Assembly: GCF_003086295.3 (NCBI RefSeq)
Contig: NC_092054.1
Location: 58,567,546 to 58,631,545 of the forward strand
Origin: Arachis hypogaea
Lineage: Eukaryota; Streptophyta; Magnoliopsida; Fabales; Fabaceae
DNA length: 64,000 nt
Reading direction: 5' to 3'
The notes under the pieces: model-generated
The model's database searches: none
What the model was told of the DNA's origin: nothing
What the model saw: the letters and a program-made list of their open reading frames with translations, nothing else
Program-made: the position numbers and the translations under genes
Shown here: positions 21,690-33,353 of the stretch, in pieces
How positions within the stretch are numbered: the stretch's first letter is position 1
Layout: each line of letters opens with the position of its first letter

Positions 21690-24348
21690 AACCCTTTGTA
21701 TAACCGTAGACCTCCTCTGAATTACCCTCCAATGGGTATACCAACTAATTATAACCCTAATATCACAAACTATAATGCTTATCAATATTTGATAAATAAC
21801 CCTCCAAATTTAAGATCAGTGCCTATGTACTTACAACCGACCATAATGGTGCCTAATGTCCTTCCGACACAAGGCACTGGGACGCCCACTATTAGGTCAT
21901 CGGCAGGAGTCGGACAAGGTTTTATATTTCCATAGATGTGGAGACAGGTTTCTGTCGGGACAACGTCTCGGAATACAATCAAATTCCTGACTGTGTTTAG
22001 GCAACAAATTGAGGATAGCCATCATGATCTAATATATGTGCTTACTCAGCTGATGGCTATAGTTTTAAATCTAATAATAGAAAATAATAATACAAGAATA
22101 AAACAAATAGCTTGATGTGTCGATGATATTGCAGGGACAATTAATCGACTGTTTGCACCACTCATAGGTGGAATGCATGCACATAATCCTCTAGTAATTT
22201 TAAATAGGGGTGATGATCCAAATAAAATTTTAAACGAGGCCAGAGCAAATAATGCTGTTTAAGCCTATGGTCAAAACATAACCCAAACTGTTGAACAAAT
22301 CTTGAATAAGGCAGTATTTAATATAGGAGTTACAGATCAACCCTAGTTTATCTCTCCCTTTCCAAATTATGTTTTGTAAGCTGAACTCTCCAGGAGAGTT
22401 AAAATCCCAAATTTCTCACTAAATTTACAGCTGAGAGTGGGGAATCGACTGTCGAGCGTGTGGCTCGCTATACAGTCAAAATTAGTGAACTATCTGGTAA
22501 TGAATATTTGAAAATGAGATATTTTTCCTCTTTTTTTTTTTTTTTACAAAAAATGCTTTTACCTAGTTTTCAAATTTGCAATCTAACTCAATACATAGTT
22601 AGGTTCAATTAGAAAGGAGTTTTCATGATTAATTTTTTAGAGGCGAAATGAAAGTAACTTTGTCTGATTTATTCACAGTAAAAAGGAAAAAAGCTTGAGC
22701 CAATTGATGACTATTTAATATGATCAAAGAATATAAGAAACAAATATTTCATTCCTATTCCTGAACCTGAGATAGTCAAGATGGCGATCAATGGTCTCAA
22801 TTTCAATATTTGAAAGAAATTATTAAGCCAACAATTCCTAGACTTAGCTCAATTAGCCAATAAGGTTCAACAAATTGAGAAGTTGAACAAAGAAAAAGAA
22901 TAACACAAGTTGAGAAAAAGGAAAATTTTTTGTAATAAAAAAGAAAACTACGTTGATTGTATGAGTGAAGAATAGTCGAATAATGAGTCTACTTTCGTTG
23001 CAGAATTAAAAGATGAACCTCTCTATGTGTATTGATCCCTTAACCCAGCGAAAGACAAAACTCTGTTATCAAAAGAGAGAAGTTATTCTTTTGACTTAAT
23101 CAAAGCAGAACAAATATTCTACATGCTTTTAAAAGATAAACAACCCATACTCCCTGAAGGGGAGAGAATTCTATCTGTTTCTAAAATTAGAAATAAGAAA
23201 TTTTGTAAATTTCATCAAGCTCTTACCCACTATACTAATAATTGTGTCTGTTTTAGTGATTTGGTACAGAAAGCCATTGAAGACAGTCAGTTATGGTTTG
23301 TAGACAAACTTGAGATGAAATTGGATACTGACTCTTTCCAAGTCACCTCAAATATCGCTAAAACAGAAGACATTTTTTTCTCGATCCACATTGCTTCTGT
23401 CGAGCCAATTAAGAAAGATGAACAGTTCCAGCTAGATATGTTCGAAGCAAAAAGGCCTATTTATCCAAAGGCATGATAAGACTTGTTGGAATTTCTTCTA
23501 AGGCAAAGAGAAGGAGAGGGCAACGTTGCTACGTGTCCTTGATGCAGCAGTTTATTCGATGCCTCAGCTGCTAAGGCTTTTGACTCTTATAGAAAGAGTA
23601 GAGAGCATGTTCATTGGGAAGAATTGAGGTAAGCTCAACTAAAGTAGGGTAGTAAGTGTCAAGATTCTGCTAGTGCTCTTGTTAAGCAACAAATGCACAT
23701 GGTCGTCATAGTCGATTAGAAACCTCAAGGGGTGACAAACTAGACTAGAGTACCTCCTGCTAATGTATTGAACAACAAGTGGGTGCAGAATAATGTTCCA
23801 ATCTACTGAAGGAATTATAATTTCCATGTTCCTAGAGGAAGAGTTGGAAATTGGGCTGGCAACCAAAAGAGAGGTGCTTCTCGACGAGGGGCAGGTAGAA
23901 GAGGTGGCGGTCGAACCAGGTCTCAATGCAATTTTCAGGACAAAGCCCCCTTTATTCCCAGAGCTATAGCCCAAGCGCAAGGAGCTTATGTGGACACAGA
24001 GGGTCCGTATCTAAAATTGAATAAGAATAGAAAGTCACCGAATAAGCAGGAACACAAGGAGAACAACGTATCCTTGATAAAGGGCCAAGAACTAAATAAG
24101 GAAACATCGATAATTAAACCACCATCAAAAGGTAAAGAAAAGGAGGACACATTAACAGAGACCTTTGACTCTGGATTTGAAGATGACTTAGATGTCATAT
24201 TTGGCAAAACTGATTTTGGTATGGAGCCACGATGTCCATACTCTTGTTTGACTTCCAGGGTAACACTAAAGACCCTTGGAACTGTCTCGAAGGAGATTGT
24301 GATAATGTCATCCCTGGGGATGAATGCAGATTTGTTGAGAATGGTCTG
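21690..24348 (+). pseudogene. Tat/Ogre-like gag, heavily degraded
   Basis: Pieces recur in all three frames: a proline/asparagine-rich N-part (YNRRPPLNYPPMGIP, 21696-21935), a core with an FRQQIEDSHHDLIYVL-like segment (about 21950-22120), and ...GGMHAHNPLV (about 22170). At 23123-23476 the zinc-knuckle-like KFCKFHQALTHYTNNC has the C-x2-H-x4-H-x4-C spacing typical of Tat-lineage gag. A glycine/arginine-rich stretch (about 23830-23925) and a lysine/glutamate-rich linker (23990-24349) follow. There are well over ten stops. The boundary with protease is approximate. Confidence 0.7.
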
Positions 24349-24399
24349 ATTAAAGGACTATTTGAAAGGCTTGACGAGATAACAAAGGGTCACTTTTGA

Positions 24400-24800
24400 T
24401 CTTTACACATTAAGGCTAAGTTGGAAAGATTGGTGATTAATCGCATCCTGGTGGATGGTAGAGCAGCAGTTAATTTGCTTCTTGAAAGTATGTTACCATT
24501 GTTCCAAAAGAGGGTCGAAGATTTGATCAAAACAAACTTGGCTGTTATTGAATTCAATGGTAACTTGACAACTGCCCTGCATATGATCCTACTCAGAATT
24601 AAAGTAGGAAGTGTCGAAAGACCAACAGTATTTATAGTAGTGCCTACCAAGAAAACTTTTAATATGTTGTTAGGAAGAGATTGAATCCATGAAGTAGGGG
24701 CAACCCCCTGTACGTGGCATAAGAAGTTGGTGCTTTGGGATGAGGATGGCAAGATTGAAGATATCGAAGCTGACAACAGCCTCTACTATGTCGAATAGAT
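24400..24800 (+). pseudogene. Tat/Ogre-like aspartic protease
   Basis: The frame 24421-24684 gives LVINRILVDGRAAVNLLLESMLP, where LVDG is the catalytic site in the form usual for Tat elements (LVDGGAAVNL), ending VPTKKTFNMLLGRD. A TGA follows directly, then IHEVGATPCTWHKKL continues in frame, as in the conserved WIHxVGA...HQKL strand. It processes the element's own polyprotein. It is inactive here because of the stop and surrounding breaks. Confidence 0.8.
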
Positions 24801-25058
24801 GAATGCCAGCTTCAAAGAATATCATGCTAGTGTTCAACTACTAGACTTCGATATCAGCACCTTTGACCTAAATTTTATCAAAGGTTCCCATATTGGGGCC
24901 CATGGCATGAAGCTAGTCCCAAAGGCCAAGGAAAAATTGGCCACATATATAAATATCTATATATAAGTATACAAGATCCACTCAAGGAGGTTGACATTGA
25001 TGGTGAGGGTCGAGTTACATATATAAGTAGCTATATAGATCCTCCTTTCAAAGGTAAA

Positions 25059-26085
25059 TTGATAGAGGTGCTGAAGGAATATCAAGATTGTTTTTCCTGG
25101 CAGTATGAAGAAATGCCTGGGTTAGATAGATCGTTGGTCGAGCACAAGCTCCCTATCATCCCTAATGCTCGACCCATTAAACAAGCTTTAGATTCTTTGT
25201 ACCTAAGATCATGGTCAAGATCATGGAAGAGGTCGAGCATTTGCTGAAAATAGGATTTATTCGAACTGCCAGGTATGTCGAATGGATTTTAATATTGTAC
25301 CTGTAATTAAGAAAGATGAAAAACTAAGAGTGTGTATTGATTTTAGAGATTTGAATAAAGAGACACCAAAAACGCTTCATGGATGGATACTCAGGATATA
25401 ATCAGATATTCATATCCTAAGAAGATTATTTGAAAATAGTGTTTTGATGTTCAGGAGCTATCGGCACCTATGAATGGCTAGTCATGCCATTTGGATTAAA
25501 GAATGCAGATGCTACTTACCAAAGAGCGATGAACTCTATTTTTCATGATTTCATTGGTAAGTTTATGGAAATTTACATTGATGATGTGGTTGTGTTTTTG
25601 AAGTTGAAACAGTCTCATTTAAGGAACTTAGAAACTACTTTTAAACGAATGAGACATCAGTGACTTAAGATGAATCCATTAAAATTTGCTTTTGGTATAT
25701 CTGTAGGAAACTTCTTGGGATTCATTGTACAAGAAAAAGGAGTAGCCATCGACACTAACAAGTGCAAGGCTATTTTCGATTCAACACTTCCCAAGAGTAT
25801 GAAAGAATTTCAATCTTTCTTAGGTAAAGTAAATTTTCTTCGACGTTTCATGTCAAACCTTTCAGGTAAAACAAAGATATTTACTCCTTTGTTGAAATTG
25901 AAATAGAGAGAAGAATTCAAATGAGAGGATGAGCACCAAAAGGCATTCGACCAAATAAAGCGATATTTGACTTCACCGCCAATCCTAGAACCAATCAAGC
26001 AAGATCGACCATTGAAACTATATATAGTTGCATCAGAAACAACCTTAGGGAGCATGCTGGACCAAGAAGATAAAGAAAGTAACAA
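25059..26085 (+). pseudogene. Tat/Ogre-like reverse transcriptase
   Basis: It starts with the LKEYQDCFSWQYEEMPGLD lead-in typical of Tat RT. After frame changes near 25250 it continues with MDGYSGYNQI, MPFGLKNADATYQRAMN and the catalytic YIDD (25574-25585, in MEIYIDDVVVF). The thumb and connection follow (KCKAIFDSTLPKSMKEFQSFLGKVNFLRRFM). The domain is scattered with stops (about 25300-25440, 25662, 25903, 25921). It would copy element RNA to DNA. Part of the palm before the YIDD box is eroded. Confidence 0.85.
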
Positions 26086-26864
26086 GAGACTAGTTTACTA
26101 TCTAATTTGAATGTTAATTGATGTAGAAATTAGATATAGTGCAGTCGAGAAGCTTTGCTTAGCCCTCTATTTCTCTTGTACTAAATTTAAAAGTTATTTA
26201 ATTGGAAAGAATGTTTATGTTGTTTCAAAATTCGACATTATTAAATACATGCTTTCTTATCCAATTTTAAGAGGTCGAGTTGGCAAATGGATACCATGTT
26301 TAATCAAATATTCTTTGTTTTATGTCCCTCCTAAGGCTGTCAAAGGACAAGTAATTGTTGATTTTCTAGCAGATCACCCTTGTATTGATATTAATGAAAA
26401 GGCCATCAAAAATATATATGTATACTTAGAACTTAACCCATGGAAATTATTTTTTGATAGGTCTAAATATCAGCATGGAGTGGGCTTTGGGATAGTAATA
26501 ATCACTGTTGAAGATATGCTAACTAAATTAATGTTTCAACTAGAGGCAGGATTGTCAAATAATGAAGCAGAATATGAGGCCTTAATTATTGGTCTAGAAT
26601 TATTAATCAAAAAGGGGCTTGAACAGTTGAAATCTTAGGAGATTCACAACTAGTAATTCAACAATTTGCTAGAAACTATCTAGTTATAAGTCAAAATATA
26701 GCTAAATATTTTGTGATAGCAGTTCAACTAGCTGGGCTTGACTCCATTTCAATAAAGCACATATTTGGAGAGTCAAATAAGGAAGCTAACAAGTTAGTCA
26801 AATGGCTTCTGGCTATAGAGTGTCTCCCAATTTGATGAAAGAGTTTAGTAAAATCGAAACAAAC
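26086..26864 (+). pseudogene. Tat/Ogre-like RNase H region
   Basis: The frame 26111-26638 contains the connection segment (EKLCLALYFSCTKFKSYL) and then the additional, cellular-type RNase H start WKLFFDRSKYQHG (the usual aspartate retained) and SNNEAEYEALIIGLE. After a break at 26636 the next strand, GDSQLVIQQF, continues in another frame to about 26835. A second archaeal-type RNase H is a Tat-lineage hallmark. The domain ends abruptly near 26865, where the inferred inversion begins. Confidence 0.75.
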
Positions 26865-26869
26865 TTAAC

Positions 26870-28600
26870 TCCTTTGGAATTAAGTGGGTTTGTTGTGCAA
26901 ATCCACTTGATCCAAATGATTTGAGATTTAAGATCATCGACCTAAGAACACTCGGCATAACAACAACTGGTGCTATTTATCATCGATGGTCTAGTGAGAA
27001 AGCCGATGGTAAAACAAGGATTGCTGGATATTCTCCAGGTATCTCATGCTTCTTTGGGTCTTTCTGATTGTCTTTTGCTCCTCTCATATTTTTCATATTT
27101 CCAGTTGTTCGAGCAACCAAGATCACAGGAGTTGTAACCGATCCTCAACTAGTCAAAGAAACCTGGGATTTAGATTATGTTTCCCCTAAGAAAGCAAAAT
27201 CAAAGTGTGGCGGTGGTTGGGGTAGGGGTAATTTGAGTGATGCTACCTTCTCCCCTAAGAAACGAGATCCTGTCGATATTTTCATGGGATCTAGTCCAAA
27301 AAAAAAGCTAAAAAAGACTACTATTTCTTCTAAGGTACACATTTACATGATTCAGTTTGTAATTGTTTGACATTTTCCATGTGCACTTAGTATTTATTTA
27401 TTATTTATCACAGTTGAAAGCATCCAAACAAGGGTCTCAAAGATGAATTGAGGTAGTTAGCCAGTCTAATTGAGAAGTTGAAGTGACACAACTTGTTCCT
27501 CCTGTTACTTCTCAAGTGACTGTCTTGCCAATTCCGACCCTAACTCATATTCACAATGTTCCTTCAACTGCTGCTTCCCAAGCTTCCACTAACTCCCCCC
27601 ATTAGTGAAGCATTTTAAACCATTATCATTTTTTGTTGTAACAGCTTTATATATTATTATCACTTATCACTTTCCTTTCTGTAGGTAAGTTACATGCCTC
27701 TTCCTAGTGGTGCTGAGACACATCATGCGTCAGGTCCTGCATCAACTACTGTTTGTAGCTATTTCAACTGTTATGTCAAAATCCAATGAGGCTACTGAAC
27801 AAGATCTTGGGCATCCTTTCGATATTCCTGCCCCTGAAGCTAGGGATCTAGACTTTGAAGAGTTTGACTTCAATCTGGATAATATCTTATCTGAAGCTCG
27901 AAAAGTGTATTCTTCAGAAGGAACTAAAGTCCTATCTTCAGGCCCAAACCTCAGCACCACACCTCCAGTTATCACAAAAGTTCCAACACCTAATACTTCG
28001 ACCAAGGAAGAAGCTCTACCAGGGCAAGACCCCTTAATGATTGAAAGAGTGAACATAATTCTCGACTTCCTGAATCAACATTTAGAGGAGATTAATAACA
28101 ATGCCAATCTGAAAACTCGACTCATCGATGCTCTCGCCTTTCTAAATCAAAACATTCTAACTGAAGTCCATACAGCTCTTGGCGCTTTTATTGAAGATAT
28201 CTACAATCATCTTTCTAAACTTCAAGTTGCTAAGGAATGCTTCAATAAGTCGATTGAGGCTTTGACTGCTCATGATACCGAACGAAAGAAATGTGAAACA
28301 GCAAAATCTTAAATTGAAGAAGTTTTGGCAGAAGGCCAGACTAAGGAAAGGACCATGGCGTCGAGAATCGAAGTTCTCAAGGAGTTGGCTGAGCTAAAGT
28401 ATGGTAAGGAAAACGTTGCAGCAGCAAATGCAACACTTATTGTTCGACTCCAAAAGGTAGATAAGGTGTATGCTTCCAGATCATCAAGCCTGCCTACTCT
28501 AGTCGAAGCGGTCACTCATGCCAACAATGTCAAGGCTAAGGTATCTCAAGCATCAAACACCCTGACTCAATAGCAAGAAGACTTGAAACTTGTGTTCAGG
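26870..28600 (+). pseudogene. C-terminal half of a plant-mobile-domain-type accessory gene
   Basis: Exon-like pieces are separated by good splice signals: exon ...WVCCANPLDPNDLRFK... to 27038, GT 27039, AG 27104; exon VVRATKITGVVTDPQ...SPKKKLKKTTISSK to 27334, GT 27335, AG 27413; and AG 27684 before the last exon. The last part (27707-28573) is serine/proline-rich. A long predicted coiled coil follows (MIERVNIILDFLNQHLEEI..., ...LKELAELKYGKENVAAAN). Stops at 28312 and elsewhere mean it is decayed. I assign it to the same gene as the minus-strand piece at 29987-31697, separated by an inversion; that link is inference. Confidence 0.5.
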
Positions 28601-28663
28601 ACTTTTTTTTAATTTGTATCTTTTTATTTAAACTTTAGCTTTTTTTTTTGGAGATTTAATGAC

Positions 28664-28736
28664 AATGATATAACTTAGATATTTTTCATTTATGTGCCCA
28701 ATGATATAACTTAAGATATTTTTCATTTATGCGCCC
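28664..28736 (-). repeat. 36-bp tandem duplication at integrase tail
   Basis: Two near-identical copies of a unit starting aatgatataactta and ending tatgtgccc/tatgcgccc, offset by 36 bp. It lies at the very C-terminus of the minus-strand integrase and duplicates its last dozen codons. Confidence 0.85.
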
Positions 28737-29960
28737 TATTGGTCGATTATTCTCCATATCTTTTAACTTATATGTATTGCCATCAAATACTTTTTCAACC
28801 CTTAATGGTCCTTCCTATAGAGGAGACCATTTTTCTTTTACTTGTTGAATGGGAAGAATTAATTTAAGGATTAAGTCACTAACTACAAATTTTTTATTCT
28901 TTACTTTCTTATTATATAACTTAGCTATGGATTCTTTTTATCGAAATATTCTATCTAGCTAATGCCATTAATCGAGATTGTTCTAATTCATTTAACTCAT
29001 CCATCATACTCGACTAATATTGTTTGACAAGAAAATCATTCTATTTTGCCACTCTAATAGTTTGCAAATTTGTTTCAAGTGGTAAAACAACTTTATGGCC
29101 ATATACAAGTTCATAAGCTATCGATCTTGTAGCTTTTTTAGGCGAGCACCTATATGCCCATAACACCTAACTCAGAGTATTATGCTAGTTTCGAGGCTGT
29201 CTCCCTATATGCTTTTTAATCAAACCTATTAGAATTTTATTAACAGCCTCGACTGACCATTAGCTTGTGCATAGTAGGGAGTCGAGTGTATTATTTTCAT
29301 ACCTTGTGATTCAGCAAACTCCTTTATTTGTTGACTTGTAAACATAGTCCCTTGATCAGTGGTCAAGGTTTGGGAAATACCAAATCTATGAATGATTGAT
29401 TCCTCAATAAAGTCAATTATTTTGGCTTAGGTAACTTCTTTCATTAGCACAACTTCCACCCACTTCGTGAAATTGTCCATTGCCACCAAGATAAATTTGT
29501 GCCCTTAATCAACGGAGGATGTATCATTCCTTTTAAGTCAAGTGCCCATGCTCTAAATAGCCAAGGCTTGATTATAGCATGCAAATCAAAGATAGGAACT
29601 CTTTAAACGGGCGCATGTCTTTGGCATTGATCATGGTGTCGAACAAACTCAATACAATCTTTCATCATTGAAGGCCAATAAAGTTCTTCCCGATGTAAAT
29701 TCCAATGCATTTTTTGACCTGATTGATGAGCTCCACAAATACGTTCATGTACCTCTGCTTTAGCCAAATAGGCATCTTGCAGAAATATGCATTAGAGCAG
29801 AGAGCCATCGACACTTTTCTTAACTAAATATCCTCCATCTGTCTCCTTTAGGAGTGTCGGGTAGTCGATCAGTAAGGCCAAATAGGGCATTAGGAAAAGA
29901 AGAAAATTTGAAGGTCGGATAAAAGGTTTTTACTGTACCAAGGGATCTCGAGTAAAAGCT
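28664..29960 (-). pseudogene. Tat/Ogre-like integrase, inverted relative to RT
   Basis: Read on minus, the zinc-binding part is HERICGAHQSG...CIEFVRHHDQCQRH (HHCC). The catalytic core follows, with NFTKWVEVV, TTDQGTMFTSQQ (second Asp) and STPYYAQANGQS, where the usual E appears shifted or lost by a frame break. The first catalytic Asp region (LDLKGMIHPP) is also present. The C-terminal part carries EGPLRVEKVFDGNTYKL and GRINEKYLKLYH. Stops and frameshifts are frequent. The orientation is opposite to the RT and RNase H at 25059-26864, although in a normal element integrase follows RNase H on the same strand. Confidence 0.8.
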
Positions 29961-29986
29961 TGTACATTCTTCTGTTATCTACTTAG

Positions 29987-31697
29987 TTAAAGGTGTGCTT
30001 CTTTCTTCTTTTCCCATACCTCTAAGGCTTCGTTAAAGACATACCGTACCTTTCTAAAATGCCACTTAACTTTGTAATATTTCTCGAACTTTTTTATATC
30101 TTTAGCATGCTCACCTTTAGTTTTCTTCGACGTTACTATAGTCTGCACAGTAGGAAGGTCCAAGTTAGAGAGATCTTGATTGACTGAAGCACAATGAGAT
30201 GAATAGTAAAATGACCACCAAGTGCGGAAAGAGGATGTCGACAAGAAATAACGTGTGATGTCGAGGCAGTGATATTGTTCATTCATCCTCTGATGGTTCA
30301 TATCTAAGACTTGGTTAAATTTTTCTAGGTTTGACACTTCATAATGTATCATTTCTACCGCAGGGTCTAGTGAAAGTGGGGAAGGAAGTGTTTGTGCAAG
30401 GCCAAATTGGCGAGACAAATTGAGGGCAATAGGTGACCAATTTCTTCTTTAAAGCCATGGTCGATTCGTGTGGCAAGCCTATTGGGAGAATTTGAGGAGT
30501 TAATATTCGAGACCACAAGTCATCGACTATGGATTAATTCTCCAGCTTGGAGCTAATGAAAGAATGGAAATATTGGACAGAACTTTGATGGTAAGTAAAA
30601 GGATTTGGGTAATATGAAGTATTATCATCAATCGTGATGTTAGAAAGAAGAGCGACAAAATGACAAAAGGCATCAATGGGAGACATATTTTTGGGTTTCG
30701 ACCAAGAAAGTAAGGAAAGTTGAATTCCATCGATAGAAACTTTTGGAATATTAGATGAAATAGTTGTGAGCTGAGGTTCGAGAATGGCTTTTAGCCACAA
30801 ATTCACGACCCAAAATGGACCAAAGGGGTTGATGGAGTTTTCACCTTGACGGATCTCGCCAACTACCAAAGATAAAGTTTCATAAAGTTGGCCTAAAATT
30901 AAAGAAGGCAGGTCAATGTATTTCTTATTATGGAGCATGATGGCTAAAGGACCCATCATCCCATATAAGACGTGGAAGTTATTTGTAGTAGGATACCAAA
31001 AATATAGACTGGCTCCCAAGAGGGGTGCAGTATATGGGGGGTCGAAAGTGGCTAGCCTAAGAGTAGAAGTAATCTCTATTGACTTCCATACAAATTTGTA
31101 AACAGGAGCTAACCTAGACATCTAGGTCGAAAAGAGAGAGCTCGATTCCTTGGGTGGAGTTGTTCATAAAGACTCGACTGGAAAAGTATGAAGTTTTGAC
31201 ATTTTTACAGAAAATTAAGGATAAATGCTCAAGAGGAGAAGAAAAGAAGGGTGAAATATATTCAACTTGTTCCTGAGTAGAAACTAGCACAAAAAATGAG
31301 TATAAGATATCATTAACTCTAAAAGGTAGGAATTCTTGGTTGTGCCAAAATTTTATGGTTTTAACATCTGGGTTTGGATCCCTCAGCGTGCCATCCTCAT
31401 TATAAAATTGGGTAACATCAACCACCAAGGTAGAAGGAGCTATAACTTGCATGTCGATACATGCTCCCGTATGAGAATGGGGTAAGTTTGGAGTAGAAAC
31501 CACCGTGCTTGGGGCAGAAATGGTAGTAGAAGTAGCAACACTGGTGGAAATAAGTAGAGTAATAGACGAGGACACAGACATCATTGTTGCTGGGACAGTG
31601 TTAGAAGCAACAGTAGTAACCGCAGCCATTGTAGCAGAAGTAGATGAAGCAGTAATAATGGATGGAAAAATGCTTTTTTGCTGGACAGATTGAGAAT
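29987..31697 (-). pseudogene. plant-mobile-domain accessory gene, N-terminal half
   Basis: On minus the frame opens before 31629 with a serine/threonine/valine-rich leader. FYNEDGTLRDPNPDVKTIKFW follows, and a frameshift near 31115-31121 leads into MSRLAPVYKFVWKSIE...PPYTAPLLGASLYFW. WVVNLWLKAILEPQ and PIDAFCHFVALL come next, then a stop at 30534. The SRQFGLAQTLP segment (about 30410) leads to a basic C-terminal stretch ending at TAA 29987. The layout fits plant mobile domain (PMF/PMD, 'aminotransferase-like') proteins, known both as host genes and as passengers of Ty3/gypsy and MULE elements. It is cut upstream at 31698 by element D. Confidence 0.6.
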
Positions 31698-33148
31698 TGA
31701 TGCGGGCGGAAATTAGCTAATTAAGAAATTATAGTAAGAACGGCGTTGCAAGTACAGTTCTTAACCGACAAAAATCTGCTTATCAATTTAGAAGGGTTAT
31801 CATAAAATTAGAATAAAAATACTGGGAGTAGGAATCCCAGGTCGTCTCCCAACGAGTTGACAAAAGAGTGCTATTTTACTAGTCATGGGTTTTCCGAGAA
31901 ATTTTAAGAGTTGGAGAACAGAAAATTAAATGATTGTAAATTAAAGCAATAGAAATTAAAAGAGAATTTATATAATCAATTAAAAAATCTTGACCGGGGG
32001 AATGATTAATTGGAAGTTCTATCCTTGTTGGATTTTTCCAAGTGTAGTATCAAGAGGTTGTTATTTTCACTTAGTTAACCCTTACAAAATAAAGGAAAGT
32101 CAAGTGATTGAGCTAACTCTTATTCGCAAGTCCTAACCCTCTCCCTTGGGAAGGATTAGCGTTAGTAAATAGAGAGTTAGCCAACAACTTCCAATTTAAC
32201 TAATCACTTGAGTATTCCAACTCAAGGGTCTCCTTTTAATTAACCCCCAAGTCAAGTTAGGAGTCTACTCCATTGACATGAATGTAATTTTCATAAAGAA
32301 ATAAGAAGAAGACATGATGAATTAACTAAAAGAATAACTGGAAATTAATTAAAGGTAAAAGTAGTTCTTTGCATTAATAAATCCCAAAATCATAAACATA
32401 CTTGTCTGAACAGGGTTAATAGGTAATCAAAAGAGTAAAGGAATAGAAAACAAACTAGAATAATAGCGACTTCAATGGAGGTAGTATCTCTTCTCAATAT
32501 CCAAAGCAAAAGCATAAAACTCTAAAACTATGAATGTGAAGAAAAAACTAGAGGAAGAAGTGGAATTCTCTCTAAGATTCCAATCTAAAACTAAAACTAT
32601 GCGAATGAGAATGTGTGTTGAGTCTCTGCTTGTCTCCTGGCTCTAGTCTATGTTTTTGGGCCAAAAACTGGGTCCAAATTCGGCCCAAAATCGCCCCCAG
32701 TGTTTTCTGTGATTTCTGCAGGTAGCGCATGTCATGCGCATGCGTCAGTCAGGCGCACGCGTCGTTGGTCATTTTCCTTGTCACGCGTACGCGTCGCTGT
32801 GCGAACTCCAATTCACGCGCACGCGTGAGCCATGCATGCGTGTCGCTCCTTGCTGGTTGTCTCCTTTATTTCTTGTGCTCCTTCCATTTATGCAAGCTTC
32901 CTTTCCATCCTCTAAGCCATTCTTGCCCTATAAAGCCTGAAAACACTTAACGCACAGATCACGGCGTCGAATGGTATAAAGGGGAATTAAAAGCATACAA
33001 TTTAAAGGCTTAGAAAGCAAGTTTTCAACCATAGAGTAAAATTGGGAAGGAATTGTAAAATCATGCAATTGTATGAATAGGTGTGCAGAGACTTGATAAA
33101 AACCACTCAATTAAGCACAAGATAAACCATAAAATAGTGGTTTTATCA
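31698..33148 (-). repeat. element D 3' LTR
   Basis: On minus it starts TGATAAAACCACTATTTTATGG just after the polypurine tract and ends ...CGCCCGCATCA. It aligns along its length with element C LTRs (41049-42538, 52447-53922) but is well diverged. ACGCG-type motifs lie at 32725-32850. The left edge is set by TG/CA symmetry and by the end of the plant-mobile-domain homology. Confidence 0.85.
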
Positions 33149-33162
33149 ATCTCCCCACACTT
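33149..33162 (-). promoter_or_regulatory. element D polypurine tract
   Basis: On minus AAGTGTGGGGAGAT directly precedes the LTR. It has the same core as element C. Confidence 0.85.
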
Positions 33163-33353
33163 AAACATTAGCATGTCCTCATGCTAAGCTCAAAGAGATA
33201 TAGAGAATGAATGGGGGAAAGTAAGACTCATGAGATGCAACCTATGAATGCAACTATATGCTTAGATGATTATGTCTACTTGGTTAAAAAGTAAATAAGT
33301 TCCCAAGACAAAAACAAATCAAATTCGACTAATTTAAATCACACAATAAAAGA

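Larger units (their letters stand above)
21448..31697 (+). mobile_element. degraded Tat/Ogre-like Ty3/gypsy element, rearranged (element E)
   Basis: On + the order is gag, protease, RT and RNase H, each with many stops. Then come the C-terminal half of an antisense-type accessory gene on +, an integrase on minus, and the N-terminal half of the accessory gene on minus. Flipping about 26865-29985 gives the expected order, with integrase after RNase H on + and one plant-mobile-domain gene on minus. The LTRs are not identified. Its right side is interrupted at 31698 by element D, and part of its 3' end may lie after 55639. Confidence 0.7.

Noticed and set aside
29987..31629. An intact host plant-mobile-domain gene
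   Set aside because: It has a frameshift, stops and a truncated upstream part, and it is wedged between an integrase and another retrotransposon.
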